From Paenibacillus phytohabitans (lineage in GTDB: Bacteria > Bacillota > Bacilli > Paenibacillales > Paenibacillaceae): 64,000 nt of DNA. The stretch spans positions 1 to 64,000 of the forward strand of contig NZ_WHOB01000030.1 of NCBI RefSeq assembly GCF_013141775.1, in the 5' to 3' direction. Positions 7,264 to 15,683 of the stretch are shown here, in pieces (position 1 is the stretch's first letter; the number at the start of each line of letters is the position of its first letter). The notes under the pieces are model-generated. The model saw nothing but the letters and a program-made list of their open reading frames with translations, ran no database searches and was not told where the DNA came from. A program made the translations under genes and the position numbers.

Positions 7264-8010
7264 ATGGAGGAGTATGGGTTCTATCTTAGCTTCAACAACT
7301 ATGAAGAGGTGATCCGGCTTCCGGTTAACCCTGAGACCCTCGAGATCAAAGAGAATGGCGACAGCAAGAGCTATACGGTCATTGATTTTGGTGAGATCAA
7401 TGCTATTGCTTATCCGAAGCTGACGGAGATCACCATTGAGAGTATTTTTCCGGCACAGTATTATCCGTTTGTGGTGTATTCGGGCGAGAATGCCGGCAAG
7501 CTGCTGAAGCCCTATGAATATGTGGAGCTGATCCGGAAATGGATGCTGAGCCGCAGGCCGGTCCGGTTTGTTTTCTCGGGGCTGAAGGCTGTGAATGTGC
7601 AGGATACGCAGACTCCAGATTGGCTGAAGCAGGCGAATACGCAGGCGCAGCAGACTTTTACCGGGGACATTGGCATCAATATGGCGGTCAGCATTGAAAG
7701 CTTCTCCTGGAAGCTGAGTGCGGGTTCTTCCGGGGACATCGAGTATACTATCGGTCTCAAAAAGTATGTATTCTATCAGGCGTTAGCCATGAAGATTGAC
7801 AACAAGGGTGAAGTGAAGACGCAGCAGAAACGGGCAAGCGAGAAGACAGCACCCGCCACTTATACGATCAAAGCCGGGGATACCCTCTGGTCCATTGCTC
7901 AAAAGCACCTGGGTGACGGCAGCAAAAGCAAAACTCTGCAAAAGCTTAACAGTATCCCGGACAGTGAACTGAAGAAGCTTAAAATCGGCAGAGTGATTAA
8001 GCTGTCGTAG
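7264..8010 (+). CDS. xkdP: LysM-domain tail hub/baseplate protein
   Basis: Protein of 248 aa of the XkdP/YqbP family. The N-terminal two thirds (LPVNPETLEI..., ITIESIFPAQYYPF) are the family-specific part. The last 50 residues are a LysM domain (YTIKAGDTLWSIAQKHLGDG) that binds peptidoglycan. In contractile tails this protein links the tape measure and tube to the baseplate spike. The ATG at 7264 begins two bases after the tape measure stop; GGGGGTG in the end of the previous gene serves as its ribosome site. A longer in-frame reading from 7231 lies inside the previous gene and is not favoured. Confidence 0.88.
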   Translation: MEEYGFYLSFNNYEEVIRLPVNPETLEIKENGDSKSYTVIDFGEINAIAYPKLTEITIESIFPAQYYPFVVYSGENAGKLLKPYEYVELIRKWMLSRRPVRFVFSGLKAVNVQDTQTPDWLKQANTQAQQTFTGDIGINMAVSIESFSWKLSAGSSGDIEYTIGLKKYVFYQALAMKIDNKGEVKTQQKRASEKTAPATYTIKAGDTLWSIAQKHLGDGSKSKTLQKLNSIPDSELKKLKIGRVIKLS

Positions 8011-8022
8011 GAGGCCATGGCG

Positions 8023-8985
8023 ATGGAATTAATAGTAATCAATAAAGAAGGCGCGATCTGGGATGTTTCCGGGATTGCCACTGATATCTCATGGAAAACC
8101 ACGCGTACCGGAAAGCCTGCTACACTCGAGCTTACGCTGGCGGACAGCGGGATTTACCAGCATGCGAAGTTCGGCATCAGTAACGGGGATATTGTGCAGT
8201 TCAGGAAAGACGGAATGGATGTATTCTACGGTTTCGTCTTCAGCATCGATACGGGAGCGAATCAAGAAATTAAGCTGACGGCGTATGATCAGATCCGTTA
8301 TCTGCTGGGCAACGGCAGCTATGTGCTGCAGGATATTACTGCAAGTGAGCTGATCCGCAAAGTCGCTACAGACTATGGCCTTCGGCTCGGAGTGCTGGAC
8401 CCGGCGAAGTACACGATCCCCTCCCTGATCGAGGATAATAAAAAATTGCTCGATATTATTATGGGCGCCATCGGCAGTGAGCTGCAGTATATGGGCCAGC
8501 TGATGGCTTTTTATGATGATTTCGGAAAGCTGACCCTGCGTGCGCCTCAGGCAATGCTGCTGAATGTGATCCTTGGTGCCGGTCATTATCTGTATGATTA
8601 TTCGCTTAAAAGAAGCATTGACGATGATACGTACAATACGATCCTTCTCTATCAAGACAATGAGGAAACCGGCAAACGTGAGTTTTTCCCGGCAACGGAT
8701 AAGGAAAATGTGGAACGCTGGGGAATTCTTCATCTGTACCAGAAGGCGGATGACAAGGCGAATGCTGCGCAAATCCAGGAGAAGGCAGGCAATCTGCTGA
8801 AGCTGCATAACCGCGAGAAGCTTAGCCTCTCTGTACAAGCGATTGGTGATATTCGGGTCCGGGCCGGAAATTTCATCTATGTACTGCTTGATGAGTTTGA
8901 GACGCAGCTGTTTCTGGTCGACCAATGCAGCCATAAGATTTCAGGAGGGGAGCATACGATGTCCCTAGACATTAAGGTGGTGTAG
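8023..8985 (+). CDS. xkdQ: Baseplate hub protein, XkdQ/YqbQ family
   Basis: Hub protein of 320 aa similar to XkdQ/YqbQ and to the gp27/gpD-like hub fold of contractile tails. Visible features are ISWKTTRTGKPATLELTLAD at the N-terminus, GDIVQFRKDGMDVFYGFVFS, and IKLTAYDQIRYLLGN, which is typical of the family. The hub trimer closes the tube and carries the spike. AGGAGG (8009-8014) lies 8 nt before the ATG at 8023 but only 2 nt before the ATG at 8017, so 8023 is chosen. It overlaps neither neighbour and belongs to the continuous late operon. Confidence 0.88.
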   Translation: MELIVINKEGAIWDVSGIATDISWKTTRTGKPATLELTLADSGIYQHAKFGISNGDIVQFRKDGMDVFYGFVFSIDTGANQEIKLTAYDQIRYLLGNGSYVLQDITASELIRKVATDYGLRLGVLDPAKYTIPSLIEDNKKLLDIIMGAIGSELQYMGQLMAFYDDFGKLTLRAPQAMLLNVILGAGHYLYDYSLKRSIDDDTYNTILLYQDNEETGKREFFPATDKENVERWGILHLYQKADDKANAAQIQEKAGNLLKLHNREKLSLSVQAIGDIRVRAGNFIYVLLDEFETQLFLVDQCSHKISGGEHTMSLDIKVV

Positions 8986-8990
8986 AAGAC

Positions 8991-9284
8991 ATGCTCGATA
9001 TTATTAAACAAGCAAGCCTCGGGGCCGTATCGAATACGAATCCTGTGGCTTTTTCTTATGGAACGGTAGTCGGGGCACAGCCGTTGCAGATCCAGGTGGA
9101 GCAGCGGTTCATTCTGACGGGACCTGCGCTGGTTGTGCCAGAGTCCGTGATGGAGAGCAAGGCAGTGCTTGAGGGCAGAGAAATCTTGCTCCGCCGGGGC
9201 CTGGAAACGGGTGACCGCGTGCTGCTCGTCCGGATGCAGGGCGGACAGAGCTATATCGTTCTGGATCGGCTGGTGGACCTATGA
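8991..9284 (+). CDS. xkdR: DUF2577 baseplate protein (XkdR-like)
   Basis: Protein of 97 aa with the DUF2577 pattern: IKQASLGAVSNTNPVAFSYG, TVVGAQPLQIQVEQRF and a C-terminal LETGDRVLLVRMQGGQSYIVLDRL-type small beta barrel. The family lies between the hub and the gp25-like wedge gene in PBSX-type tails, and its beta-barrel end suggests a central spike or hub-associated part. Its stop overlaps the start of the next gene by four bases. Confidence 0.85.
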   Translation: MLDIIKQASLGAVSNTNPVAFSYGTVVGAQPLQIQVEQRFILTGPALVVPESVMESKAVLEGREILLRRGLETGDRVLLVRMQGGQSYIVLDRLVDL

Positions 9285-9709
9285 TCCCGGCAATCGGCAG
9301 ATCGGGTCCGGTTACGGCAGCTCTTGAGGGGAGTGCAACAGCTTCAGGCATTAGCCCCAGCCTAACGTACCGGATGGACTTTGAGCACAAGCGGATAGCC
9401 GGACGTATGGATGGACTTGAGGCAGTGAAACAGGCAGCGGTTAAGGTGCTGCAGACCGCCCGCTTCGAGCATTTGATCTATAGTCCAAACTACGGAACGG
9501 AATGGAGTCTCGTACTGGGACAAGACAGGCTGCTGGCCCGGCCGGAGCTGCGCAGAATCGTAAGTGAGGCGCTGCTTCAGGATGAGCGGATTCAGCAGCT
9601 TGAGGATGTGGAAATTCTTTTTAACGGTGATACGGTAAGCTTCAGCTGCACAGCTGTCACGGTTTACGGCAATTTTGAACTGAGAAAGGAGGAGATTGCC
9701 GGTGTATGA
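9281..9709 (+). CDS. xkdS: DUF2634 / gp25-like baseplate wedge protein (XkdS-like)
   Basis: Protein of 142 aa. The second half matches the XkdS/gp25-like pattern, with TYRMDFEHKRIAGRMDGLEA then AVKVLQTARFEHLIYSPNYG and LRRIVSEALLQDERI. These proteins start sheath polymerisation on the baseplate wedge. It overlaps the previous gene by ATGA and the next by a few bases. Residues 1-30 are Gly/Ala/Ser-rich and look like a flexible leader. Confidence 0.85.
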   Translation: MIPAIGRSGPVTAALEGSATASGISPSLTYRMDFEHKRIAGRMDGLEAVKQAAVKVLQTARFEHLIYSPNYGTEWSLVLGQDRLLARPELRRIVSEALLQDERIQQLEDVEILFNGDTVSFSCTAVTVYGNFELRKEEIAGV

Positions 9710-10760
9710 AGATCAGACCTATGAGGCCCTGCTTGAACGTATGCTGGACCGGGTTCCGGAAGGGATGGACAAGCGCGAGGGAAGCATTATTTATGATGCG
9801 CTCGCTCCGGCGGCGGCCGAAATGGCCCAGATGTATATTGAGCTTGAGGTCAGCAATAATCTGTATTTCCCTGATACAGCGGGTGGTGAGTATCTGGAAC
9901 GCAGCATTGCCTGGACGGGAATCACCCGTCACCCCGCAGGAAAAGCGCAGCTGAGCGGAAAGTTCTATACCAGCGGAGGGGAGCTGCTGGATGTTCCTCT
10001 GGGCAGCCGGTTTTCGCTGGGCTTGCTCCACTTTAGCGCAGCGGAGAAGCTGTCGCCCGGAACGTACCGTCTTGAAAGTGAGACCGCTGGTGCAGAGGGG
10101 AATCAGTACTCGGGTGCGCTGCTGCCCATCGATTATATCCCGGGGCTGGCACGTGGGGAGATTACGGCACTGCTCGTTCCCGGTACGGATGCGGAGTCAG
10201 ATGAGGCGCTGCGCCAGCGGTACTTCGATTCGGCTAGACGGCCTTCGACGAGCGGCAATAAATATCATTATATGGAATGGGCACAGGACATCCAGGGCGT
10301 AGGGGGAGCGCGGGTCTTTCCGCTGTGGGCCGGGCCGAAGACGGTAAAGGTGGTCATTGTGAATGCGGAGCACAAGCCTGCTTCCGCGCTGCTGGTCTCT
10401 CAAGTGCAGCAGTATATCGATCCTGCTCCGGGTCTTGGCGAAGGACAAGCTCCGGTCGGAGCCGTAGTGACGGTGGAATCGGCCACAGGCAAAACCATTA
10501 ACGTCACAGCCAGGGTTACGCTGGCAGCGGGTTATGCGCTGCAGCCGGTTATTAATGCTTTTACAGCGATTCTGGAGAAATACCGCAAAGAGAAAGCTTT
10601 TGCCGCCACCTATATCAGTCAATCCGTAGTTGGATCGCTGCTGCTGGATACCGAGGGTGTTATGGATTATAGCGGTCTGAAGCTGAACGGCGGGACGGGA
10701 AATGTGACTCTAACCGAAACTGAAGTGCCGCTATTCGGCAATGTCGTACTGGAGGTGTAG
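9702..10760 (+). CDS. xkdT: Baseplate J-like protein (XkdT, gp47-like)
   Basis: Protein of 352 aa of the baseplate J/gp47 family. The N-terminal motif YEALLERMLDRVPEGMDKRE is followed by GSIIYDALAPAAAEMAQMYI. A central EGNQYSG and GTDAESDEALRQRYFDSARR-type signature, and VEWAQDIQGVGGARVFPLWAGP-like text, complete the pattern. J proteins build the iris that holds the baseplate in the pre-contraction state. AGGAGG (9687-9692) is 9 nt from the GTG at 9702 but only 3 nt from an in-frame TTG at 9696, so GTG is preferred. Confidence 0.9.
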   Translation: MYEDQTYEALLERMLDRVPEGMDKREGSIIYDALAPAAAEMAQMYIELEVSNNLYFPDTAGGEYLERSIAWTGITRHPAGKAQLSGKFYTSGGELLDVPLGSRFSLGLLHFSAAEKLSPGTYRLESETAGAEGNQYSGALLPIDYIPGLARGEITALLVPGTDAESDEALRQRYFDSARRPSTSGNKYHYMEWAQDIQGVGGARVFPLWAGPKTVKVVIVNAEHKPASALLVSQVQQYIDPAPGLGEGQAPVGAVVTVESATGKTINVTARVTLAAGYALQPVINAFTAILEKYRKEKAFAATYISQSVVGSLLLDTEGVMDYSGLKLNGGTGNVTLTETEVPLFGNVVLEV

Positions 10761-10762
10761 CG

Positions 10763-11176
10763 ATGGGATATCCGGAGCAGATTGATGTCTTTCAGGACAA
10801 GCTGAACAAAAAAGCAAACGGCAGCAGCTATGTCGTCGAGGAGAAGCTTCTTCTTGCAGGCGGTGTGTACAGCGGGCTTCTTGCCCACGATAACATTAAT
10901 AATCAGACCCTATCCGTCTATACAGGTTCACGCTATAGCGGGACTGAGGTACGGAATTACTCAGTGTCTTTTCCTGACGAGGCGCCTTGGCGGCGGATGA
11001 TTAAGATCTATGCCGATGTGCTGGAAGTGTATGTGACTTACGAAACGCCGGGAGATACGGTGGAAGCGGATGATGTGAATCAGCTGCAGTCTGGGCTGAC
11101 CGCTACACAAAGCGAGCTTGAACGTTACAAAAAAGCCGGGCTGATTGACGGCGGATCCTTCAAAAGAGAGGTGTAA
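10763..11176 (+). CDS. Unrecognised tail protein between baseplate J and fibres
   Basis: Protein of 137 aa not confidently assigned to a family. The first half is beta-rich (LAGGVYSGLLAHDNINNQTL, SVYTGSRYSGTEVRNYSVSF). The middle, WRRMIKIYADVLEVYVTYET, reads as alternating hydrophobic strands, and the end is an alpha helix (VNQLQSGLTATQSELERYKK) suited to trimeric coiled-coil attachment. Position between baseplate J and the fibre genes suggests an adaptor or short fibre that docks receptor-binding proteins. It follows the J gene after two bases. Confidence 0.6.
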   Translation: MGYPEQIDVFQDKLNKKANGSSYVVEEKLLLAGGVYSGLLAHDNINNQTLSVYTGSRYSGTEVRNYSVSFPDEAPWRRMIKIYADVLEVYVTYETPGDTVEADDVNQLQSGLTATQSELERYKKAGLIDGGSFKREV

Positions 11177-11177
11177 A

Positions 11178-12200
11178 ATGGCACAAACTATTCAAGTGAA
11201 ACGCGGTACGCGGGCAGAACTGTCCACTTACGGGACGCTGAAGGCCGGTGAAATGGGCTTCTGTACAGACACGAAGGAGATCTACATCGGCGATGGAACA
11301 TCCAATTCGATGGTCGGGCGGGCGCTGTCCGGTCCGGAAGCTTCGCGTCCTGCGGCAGCGTCTGTGGGCCGTCTGTATTATGTGAGCAGCGGAAGTAACA
11401 GCGGTTATTTGTACTTCGATGACGGGGCGGCCTGGCGCCGGGTGAATGCGCAGAAATTAACAGATCTGACCGGCACCGTGGATGATATCGCAGACGGCAC
11501 TACCTATGCCAAAGTACTCAAGGCGGACATCACCGCAGGTCATCCGAATAAGGTGTCGGACGGCACCAATACGAAGACCGCAGCAGAGATCAAAACCCAT
11601 ATCGACGATGCCACTAAGCACCGGTTGATTAATGATACGGGTACGGCAATTACAGATCTGTGGTCTGCGCAAAAAATCAAAAATGAGATTGAGCTGGCCA
11701 AGCATAATATTGAGCCTCAGGCCTCGGTTAAGGATCAGAATCTGACCGCTCCGCCGGCCAGTCCGGTTGAAGGTGAACGGTATATCATCCCGGCTGGAGC
11801 TATCGGTGTATGGGCAGGGAAAACCAATCAGGTCGCCGAGTATCAGTCTGCGGTCTGGGTGTATTATGTTCCTGCGGTCGGCTGGACGGCTTATGTGGAT
11901 GATGAACAGAAAATTTACAGCTGGAACGGGACCGCTTGGGTGCGGACGGGTGGAGCCCTGCAGACCATTACAGCAGGCAGCGGGCTCACAGGCGGCGGAC
12001 AGGCGGATGCCGTAACGCTGAATATCGGAGCAGGCAACGGAATCACGGTAAGTGCAGATGCGATTGCTGTAACCGCCGGCAAAGGTATTACTGTAGATGC
12101 GGCAGGTGTTGCGGCCAATGTGGATGGCAGCAGTATTGTGTATGATGCGGGCAATGGCAACAGGCTGACGGTGGGCAGTATAGATGGCGGAACATTCTAG
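11178..12200 (+). CDS. Tail fibre with tropism-determinant N-domain and DUF2793-like region
   Basis: Protein of 340 aa. Residues 1-50 (IQVKRGTRAELSTYGTLKAG followed by EMGFCTDTKEIYIGDGTSN) are the N-terminal domain shared by the major tropism determinant and hyaluronidase-type phage fibres. Residues around 185-260 (PASPVEGERYIIPAGAIGVW then WTAYVDDEQKIYSWNGTAWV) look like the DUF2793 fibre module. The C-terminus is Gly/Ala/Thr-rich with GITVDAAGVAANVDGSSIVY repeats of beta-helix type. It is a likely receptor-binding protein of the particle. GAGAGGTG precedes the ATG at 11178. Confidence 0.75.
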   Translation: MAQTIQVKRGTRAELSTYGTLKAGEMGFCTDTKEIYIGDGTSNSMVGRALSGPEASRPAAASVGRLYYVSSGSNSGYLYFDDGAAWRRVNAQKLTDLTGTVDDIADGTTYAKVLKADITAGHPNKVSDGTNTKTAAEIKTHIDDATKHRLINDTGTAITDLWSAQKIKNEIELAKHNIEPQASVKDQNLTAPPASPVEGERYIIPAGAIGVWAGKTNQVAEYQSAVWVYYVPAVGWTAYVDDEQKIYSWNGTAWVRTGGALQTITAGSGLTGGGQADAVTLNIGAGNGITVSADAIAVTAGKGITVDAAGVAANVDGSSIVYDAGNGNRLTVGSIDGGTF

Positions 12201-12212
12201 GGGGCGGTGACC

Positions 12213-12548
12213 ATGGCACTGAAGACATTGATTCAAATTCGCCGCGGCTTAGAAAGTGCGCTGGGTACGCTTGCCGCAGGCGAGCTGGGCTACTGCACCG
12301 ATACAGGCAAGCTCTACATTGGGAGTGGCAGCAGTAATTTGCTGCTGGTTGCCGCCCAAAGCACCGGCGACATGTTGAAGAGCATCTATGATACCAATAA
12401 TAACGGCAAGGTCGATTACGCGCAGGCTGCGGATAGTGTGCCTTGGTCCGGTGTGGACGGCAAGCCATCCGTATTCCCGCCGGCGGCGCATACGCATGAG
12501 TATATGCCCAAAGGTCCGCTAACCTGGAATCAGCTTAAGGGGGTGTAG
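12213..12548 (+). CDS. Short fibre protein with a second tropism-determinant N-domain
   Basis: Protein of 111 aa that opens with the same domain as its upstream neighbour (LIQIRRGLESALGTLAAGEL then GYCTDTGKLYIGSGSSN), so the two are paralogues. The rest is short, with YDTNNNGKVDYAQAADSVPW and a proline/histidine-rich end (PPAAHTHEYMPKGP) that recalls fibre repeat units. It may cap or attach a longer fibre. A GGGGGCGG site precedes the ATG at 12213; an in-frame GTG at 12207 lies inside that region and is less likely. Confidence 0.7.
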   Translation: MALKTLIQIRRGLESALGTLAAGELGYCTDTGKLYIGSGSSNLLLVAAQSTGDMLKSIYDTNNNGKVDYAQAADSVPWSGVDGKPSVFPPAAHTHEYMPKGPLTWNQLKGV

Positions 12549-12550
12549 CC

Positions 12551-13162
12551 GTGGCTTACGGAGACAGTATATATGGTCTTTTGGAGTATTCGACAGATGA
12601 TGTGGCGGGGGAAGGACCGGAGGTTAATGTCCCGGATCTGATGAAGTACCTGCCGGAATATTACCAGGGCGTGCCCGAGATGGAGCAGCTTCAGGCGAGC
12701 GCCGGTGCGCAGTGTGGTGAGCTTGCCTATGCGATGGCTGACAGCGATGCGCAGAAGACTCTGGAGTCTGCAACGTGGAGTCTGTCCCGCTGGGAGCGGA
12801 TGCTGGCGCTGACTTCGGATACGGGTAAGTCTTACGCAACCCGCCGGGAGATGATCAAGGCCAAGCTGCGGGGTAGCGGAACGACCACTCCGGAGATGAT
12901 CCGGCGGACGGCATCCGCTTTTTCCGGCGGGGATGTTGAGGTAGTGGAGGTGCCAGGAGCGTACAGCTTCGAGGTGCGTTTCGTCGGCACGCTGGGCATT
13001 CCGGCCAATATGGCGGGTCTGATCCAGATCATGGAGGAGATTAAACCGGCACATCTGGATTATAGCTTCGTGTACAGCTACACCTGGTGGGACTCTGTTA
13101 AGACGCTTACCTGGAATAGTGCACATGCCAGAACCTGGAACGAATTAAGAGTATACGAATAG
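12551..13162 (+). CDS. xkdU: DUF2313 (YmfQ/XkdU) baseplate protein
   Basis: Protein of 203 aa of the XkdU/YmfQ family. Recognisable parts are LMKYLPEYYQGVPEMEQLQA at residues 30-50, WSLSRWERMLAL and the REMIKAKLRGSGTTTPEMIR motif, followed by an alpha/beta half ending in WWDSVKTLTWNSAHARTW. In contractile tails it lies at the baseplate rim and anchors fibres, and it precedes the main fibre gene in PBSX as it does here. Translation starts at the GTG at 12551, two bases after the previous stop, with AAGGGGGTG as ribosome site. Confidence 0.85.
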   Translation: MAYGDSIYGLLEYSTDDVAGEGPEVNVPDLMKYLPEYYQGVPEMEQLQASAGAQCGELAYAMADSDAQKTLESATWSLSRWERMLALTSDTGKSYATRREMIKAKLRGSGTTTPEMIRRTASAFSGGDVEVVEVPGAYSFEVRFVGTLGIPANMAGLIQIMEEIKPAHLDYSFVYSYTWWDSVKTLTWNSAHARTWNELRVYE

Positions 13163-13173
13163 GAGTGTGAGCG

Positions 13174-15048
13174 ATGAAAACAACGGGGAATTTGGGGCTG
13201 AAAAAGCCGGATGGTACAGACATTGTAGATATAACCGATTTGAACGGCAATATGGATATTCTGGACACAGCCGTCAAGGCTGTGCAGGATCATGCCGCTG
13301 ATGCGATCAAGCATATCACGGCTGCTGAGCGCACAGCATGGAATGCCAAGGCATCCACCGCCGCTGCTACTGCGTCCACCGCCGGGCTGATGGCTGCAGC
13401 GGATAAGGCGAAGCTGGACGGCGTGGCTGCCGGGGCAAATAATTATGTTCATCCCAATCATACCGGGGATGTAACCAGCACGGGAGATGGTGTTACCGCG
13501 ATTGCTCCGGGGGTGATTGTGAATGCGGATGTTAATGCTGCTGCGGCGATTGATGCGACTAAGATCGGGACGGGTGTTGTGTCTAATGCGGAGTTCGGGT
13601 ATTTGGATGGGGTGACGTCGGGGATTCAGGGGCAGCTGAATGGGAAGTCCCCTACTGTGGACTACGTGCGGCAGCCTGCTTATTCAATAACGTCAGGTAC
13701 TGGTGCAGCTTATACTGTTAATTTGACTCCTGCACCAGCGAGTTTGCCCGAAGGATTTGGTATTACAATTGTGCCGAATCTGGTAAATACAGCAGGCCCG
13801 ACACTTAATGTGAACGGTCTCGGGGCTATTCCATTGAAAGATCAAAAAGGTATCGCATACGCCGCCGGGAAGCTGCTTGCAGGCAAACCCTATATGTTCC
13901 GCAAGGTTGGAACGGATTTTTTGGCAGATAGCGCGGGTGGCTCCGGGAATGCAGTGGCCGGGGATATTCGCGCGGGAAAAACGGCGGCAACAGATGTGGG
14001 GGATGTAACCGGTACGCTGACGGTGCAAACGGGAGGGACGGTTACGCCGGGTCCCAGTGCACAGGTCAAGGCAGCGGGGATTTATGATACAGCGATTACG
14101 GTGGCGGGTGTTTCGGTTCCAGCTGCATCTGTTCTAGCCGGAACAACTATTGCGGGTACAGCAGGGACGATGCCGAACAGATCTGCGGAAAATAACAATA
14201 TGCCTCCAACGGACACTGCTTATTGGCCACCCGGTGCCTACGGGAATGAGTATGCAAAAGCGCACCTTAGACCTCCAGCAGGTTACTATAACGGCTCTAC
14301 TTGGGTGAGTGCGGATGCCCCGGGGTTGATAGCGAGTTACGTCCGCTCTGATGTTAATATTCTAGGTATGCAAGGCAGTATGCCCGTTATCTCCACTGGG
14401 GCAGATCCGGCTCTGTCCGTAGGCAAGTGGGGAGATGGGGCGCTTGCTGTATATCCACGAGAAGGATACCGGAAAGGTGGAGCCGGAGCCGGGGAGATCA
14501 AGGTTAGCGTTGATCAGCTTAAAAGTGTGAATGCACATTTACAGCCGTGGTACATTGCACAAGGTGCAGAGATCTTCGGCGTATATGGGACCGTGGCCCC
14601 GGCGCTGTCCGGCCGTATCGATATCAGCTTTAGTTCCGGATGGGTGGCGGGGGACGGCCGTGCTTATTTGATATGTTCGATGCCAGCGGGAACGAAACGG
14701 TTTACCTGGTCTGGTTCATCAACAGTTTACTATGACTATGGACGCTTTTCCTTATTTGTGCAGGATGGTTGGACGGGTGCTGAAGTTGGTTGGATAAATG
14801 TGGAACGGGGTGGCAACCTTTATCTTTATCCAACTGGAATGATGTATGACGCTGCAAAACGAACGCTTACGATATGGAGCGCGTCAACATATAATGGTGG
14901 GAATATGATAAGCACTGCAGCCTCAACCTATAACCTTCCGGCTAACTTTAACACTGACGCCCCTCTGAACCTATATTTCAGAGCGGATTCGGCATATAGT
15001 TACAGCCCAACAATGAGTTTGTCCGGAAGTATCACATATTCTAATTAA
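13174..15048 (+). CDS. Main tail fibre / receptor-binding protein (XkdV-like)
   Basis: Protein of 624 aa. The first 60 residues (GNLGLKKPDGTDIVDITDLN then GNMDILDTAVKAVQDH) are the widespread fibre attachment domain. HITAAERTAWNAKA and GLMAAADKAKLDGVAAGANN are repeat units common in Gram-positive phage fibres, and EFGYLDGVTSGIQGQLNGK is another fibre motif. The C-terminal 150 residues, starting near SGRIDISFSSGWVAGDGRAY, are aromatic- and Tyr-rich with a jelly-roll-like pattern and are the likely host-binding tip. That tip has a lower GC feel than the upstream part, as expected for exchangeable modules. The small gene downstream may be a fibre partner. Confidence 0.8.
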   Translation: MKTTGNLGLKKPDGTDIVDITDLNGNMDILDTAVKAVQDHAADAIKHITAAERTAWNAKASTAAATASTAGLMAAADKAKLDGVAAGANNYVHPNHTGDVTSTGDGVTAIAPGVIVNADVNAAAAIDATKIGTGVVSNAEFGYLDGVTSGIQGQLNGKSPTVDYVRQPAYSITSGTGAAYTVNLTPAPASLPEGFGITIVPNLVNTAGPTLNVNGLGAIPLKDQKGIAYAAGKLLAGKPYMFRKVGTDFLADSAGGSGNAVAGDIRAGKTAATDVGDVTGTLTVQTGGTVTPGPSAQVKAAGIYDTAITVAGVSVPAASVLAGTTIAGTAGTMPNRSAENNNMPPTDTAYWPPGAYGNEYAKAHLRPPAGYYNGSTWVSADAPGLIASYVRSDVNILGMQGSMPVISTGADPALSVGKWGDGALAVYPREGYRKGGAGAGEIKVSVDQLKSVNAHLQPWYIAQGAEIFGVYGTVAPALSGRIDISFSSGWVAGDGRAYLICSMPAGTKRFTWSGSSTVYYDYGRFSLFVQDGWTGAEVGWINVERGGNLYLYPTGMMYDAAKRTLTIWSASTYNGGNMISTAASTYNLPANFNTDAPLNLYFRADSAYSYSPTMSLSGSITYSN

Positions 15049-15060
15049 GGAGGGAAATAC

Positions 15061-15498
15061 ATGTCTTATTTTTGTGCATATAATGCAAGGGATGGAGTGG
15101 GGTACGTTTATGCTACGTACCACGATATGGAATCCCTGAAAGGTGTGGATGGGGTTACAGTCGATGTGTTGCCTGAGCCTGTAAGTAACGGGAAAGAACC
15201 GGTGCTGAAGGTGAATCTAACGGATGCCAGTCTCTATTTTGATTACGAAGAACCGGAGACAGCTGATCCTTACACACCGAAAGTCATCGAACTGGAACAA
15301 CGGATGACGAGTGCGGAACTGGATCTGGCGATGACTCAGCTCGCGCTCACTGAAACATTTGAAGAATTGCAGGTAACTTGGCAAGAAGCAGCTGACTCTC
15401 AATTAGCCCTCACAGAGTTGTACGAGCTTATGCTAGCCGGACAAACCGGGCTGGAGGCAGAACAGCTCACTAAAGGAGGTGACGAAGACAATGGCTGA
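15061..15498 (+). CDS. Fibre-associated protein (XkdW-like position)
   Basis: Protein of 145 aa. The N-terminal half is beta-rich (FCAYNARDGVGYVYATYHDM, VLKVNLTDASLYFDYEEP). The C-terminal half is a long acidic helix with a heptad-like pattern (VIELEQRMTSAELDLAMTQL, LALTELYELMLAGQTGLEAE), suitable for a coiled coil. It has the xkdW position, between the fibre gene and xkdX. It may assist fibre folding or attachment. AAGGAGGG lies 6 nt from the ATG. Its last eight bases overlap the start of the XkdX-like gene. Confidence 0.6.
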   Translation: MSYFCAYNARDGVGYVYATYHDMESLKGVDGVTVDVLPEPVSNGKEPVLKVNLTDASLYFDYEEPETADPYTPKVIELEQRMTSAELDLAMTQLALTETFEELQVTWQEAADSQLALTELYELMLAGQTGLEAEQLTKGGDEDNG

Positions 15499-15592
15499 AG
15501 TATATGCAAGCTTGATTCGTAAGGGTCTCAAGACGTTAAAGCAGGTACCGGAGATTATCCGCGCCGATGTGACTAAACTGCTAGAAGAATAG
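15491..15592 (+). CDS. xkdX: XkdX / CD1375-like small protein
   Basis: Tiny protein of 33 aa (MAEVYASLIRKGLKTLKQVP is its first part, ending DVTKLLEE). The pattern VYAxLIRKGLKTLEQVPE is the signature of small XkdX/CD1375-type proteins found directly after fibre genes in Bacillus, Paenibacillus and Clostridium tail elements. AAGGAGGTG (15474-15482) gives a strong ribosome site. It overlaps the upstream gene by eight bases and is followed by two terminators. Its role is unknown in the family. Confidence 0.85.
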   Translation: MAEVYASLIRKGLKTLKQVPEIIRADVTKLLEE

Positions 15593-15602
15593 ATAACCGC
15601 AG

Positions 15603-15659
15603 GCGCCCTATAAGGCGTTTTTATTTTGTCCCTCGGACTCGTCCGGGGGCATTTCTTTT
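15603..15659 (+). terminator. Tandem terminators at the end of the structural tail genes
   Basis: CGCC/GGCG with a TTTTT tail (15604-15626) is followed by a second, stronger hairpin, CCCTCGGAC pairing with GTCCGGGGG (15630-15649), and a T-rich tail. They divide the structural from the lysis genes, so the lysis genes depend on read-through or an unseen promoter. Confidence 0.75.
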
Positions 15660-15683
15660 ACCAACTCAGAAGGGAGTGAAGCA

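Noticed and set aside
8089..8934. 281-codon open frame antisense to xkdQ
   Set aside because: Mirror frame of a well-identified gene; composition is that of a reversed coding sequence and no ribosome site or family is seen.
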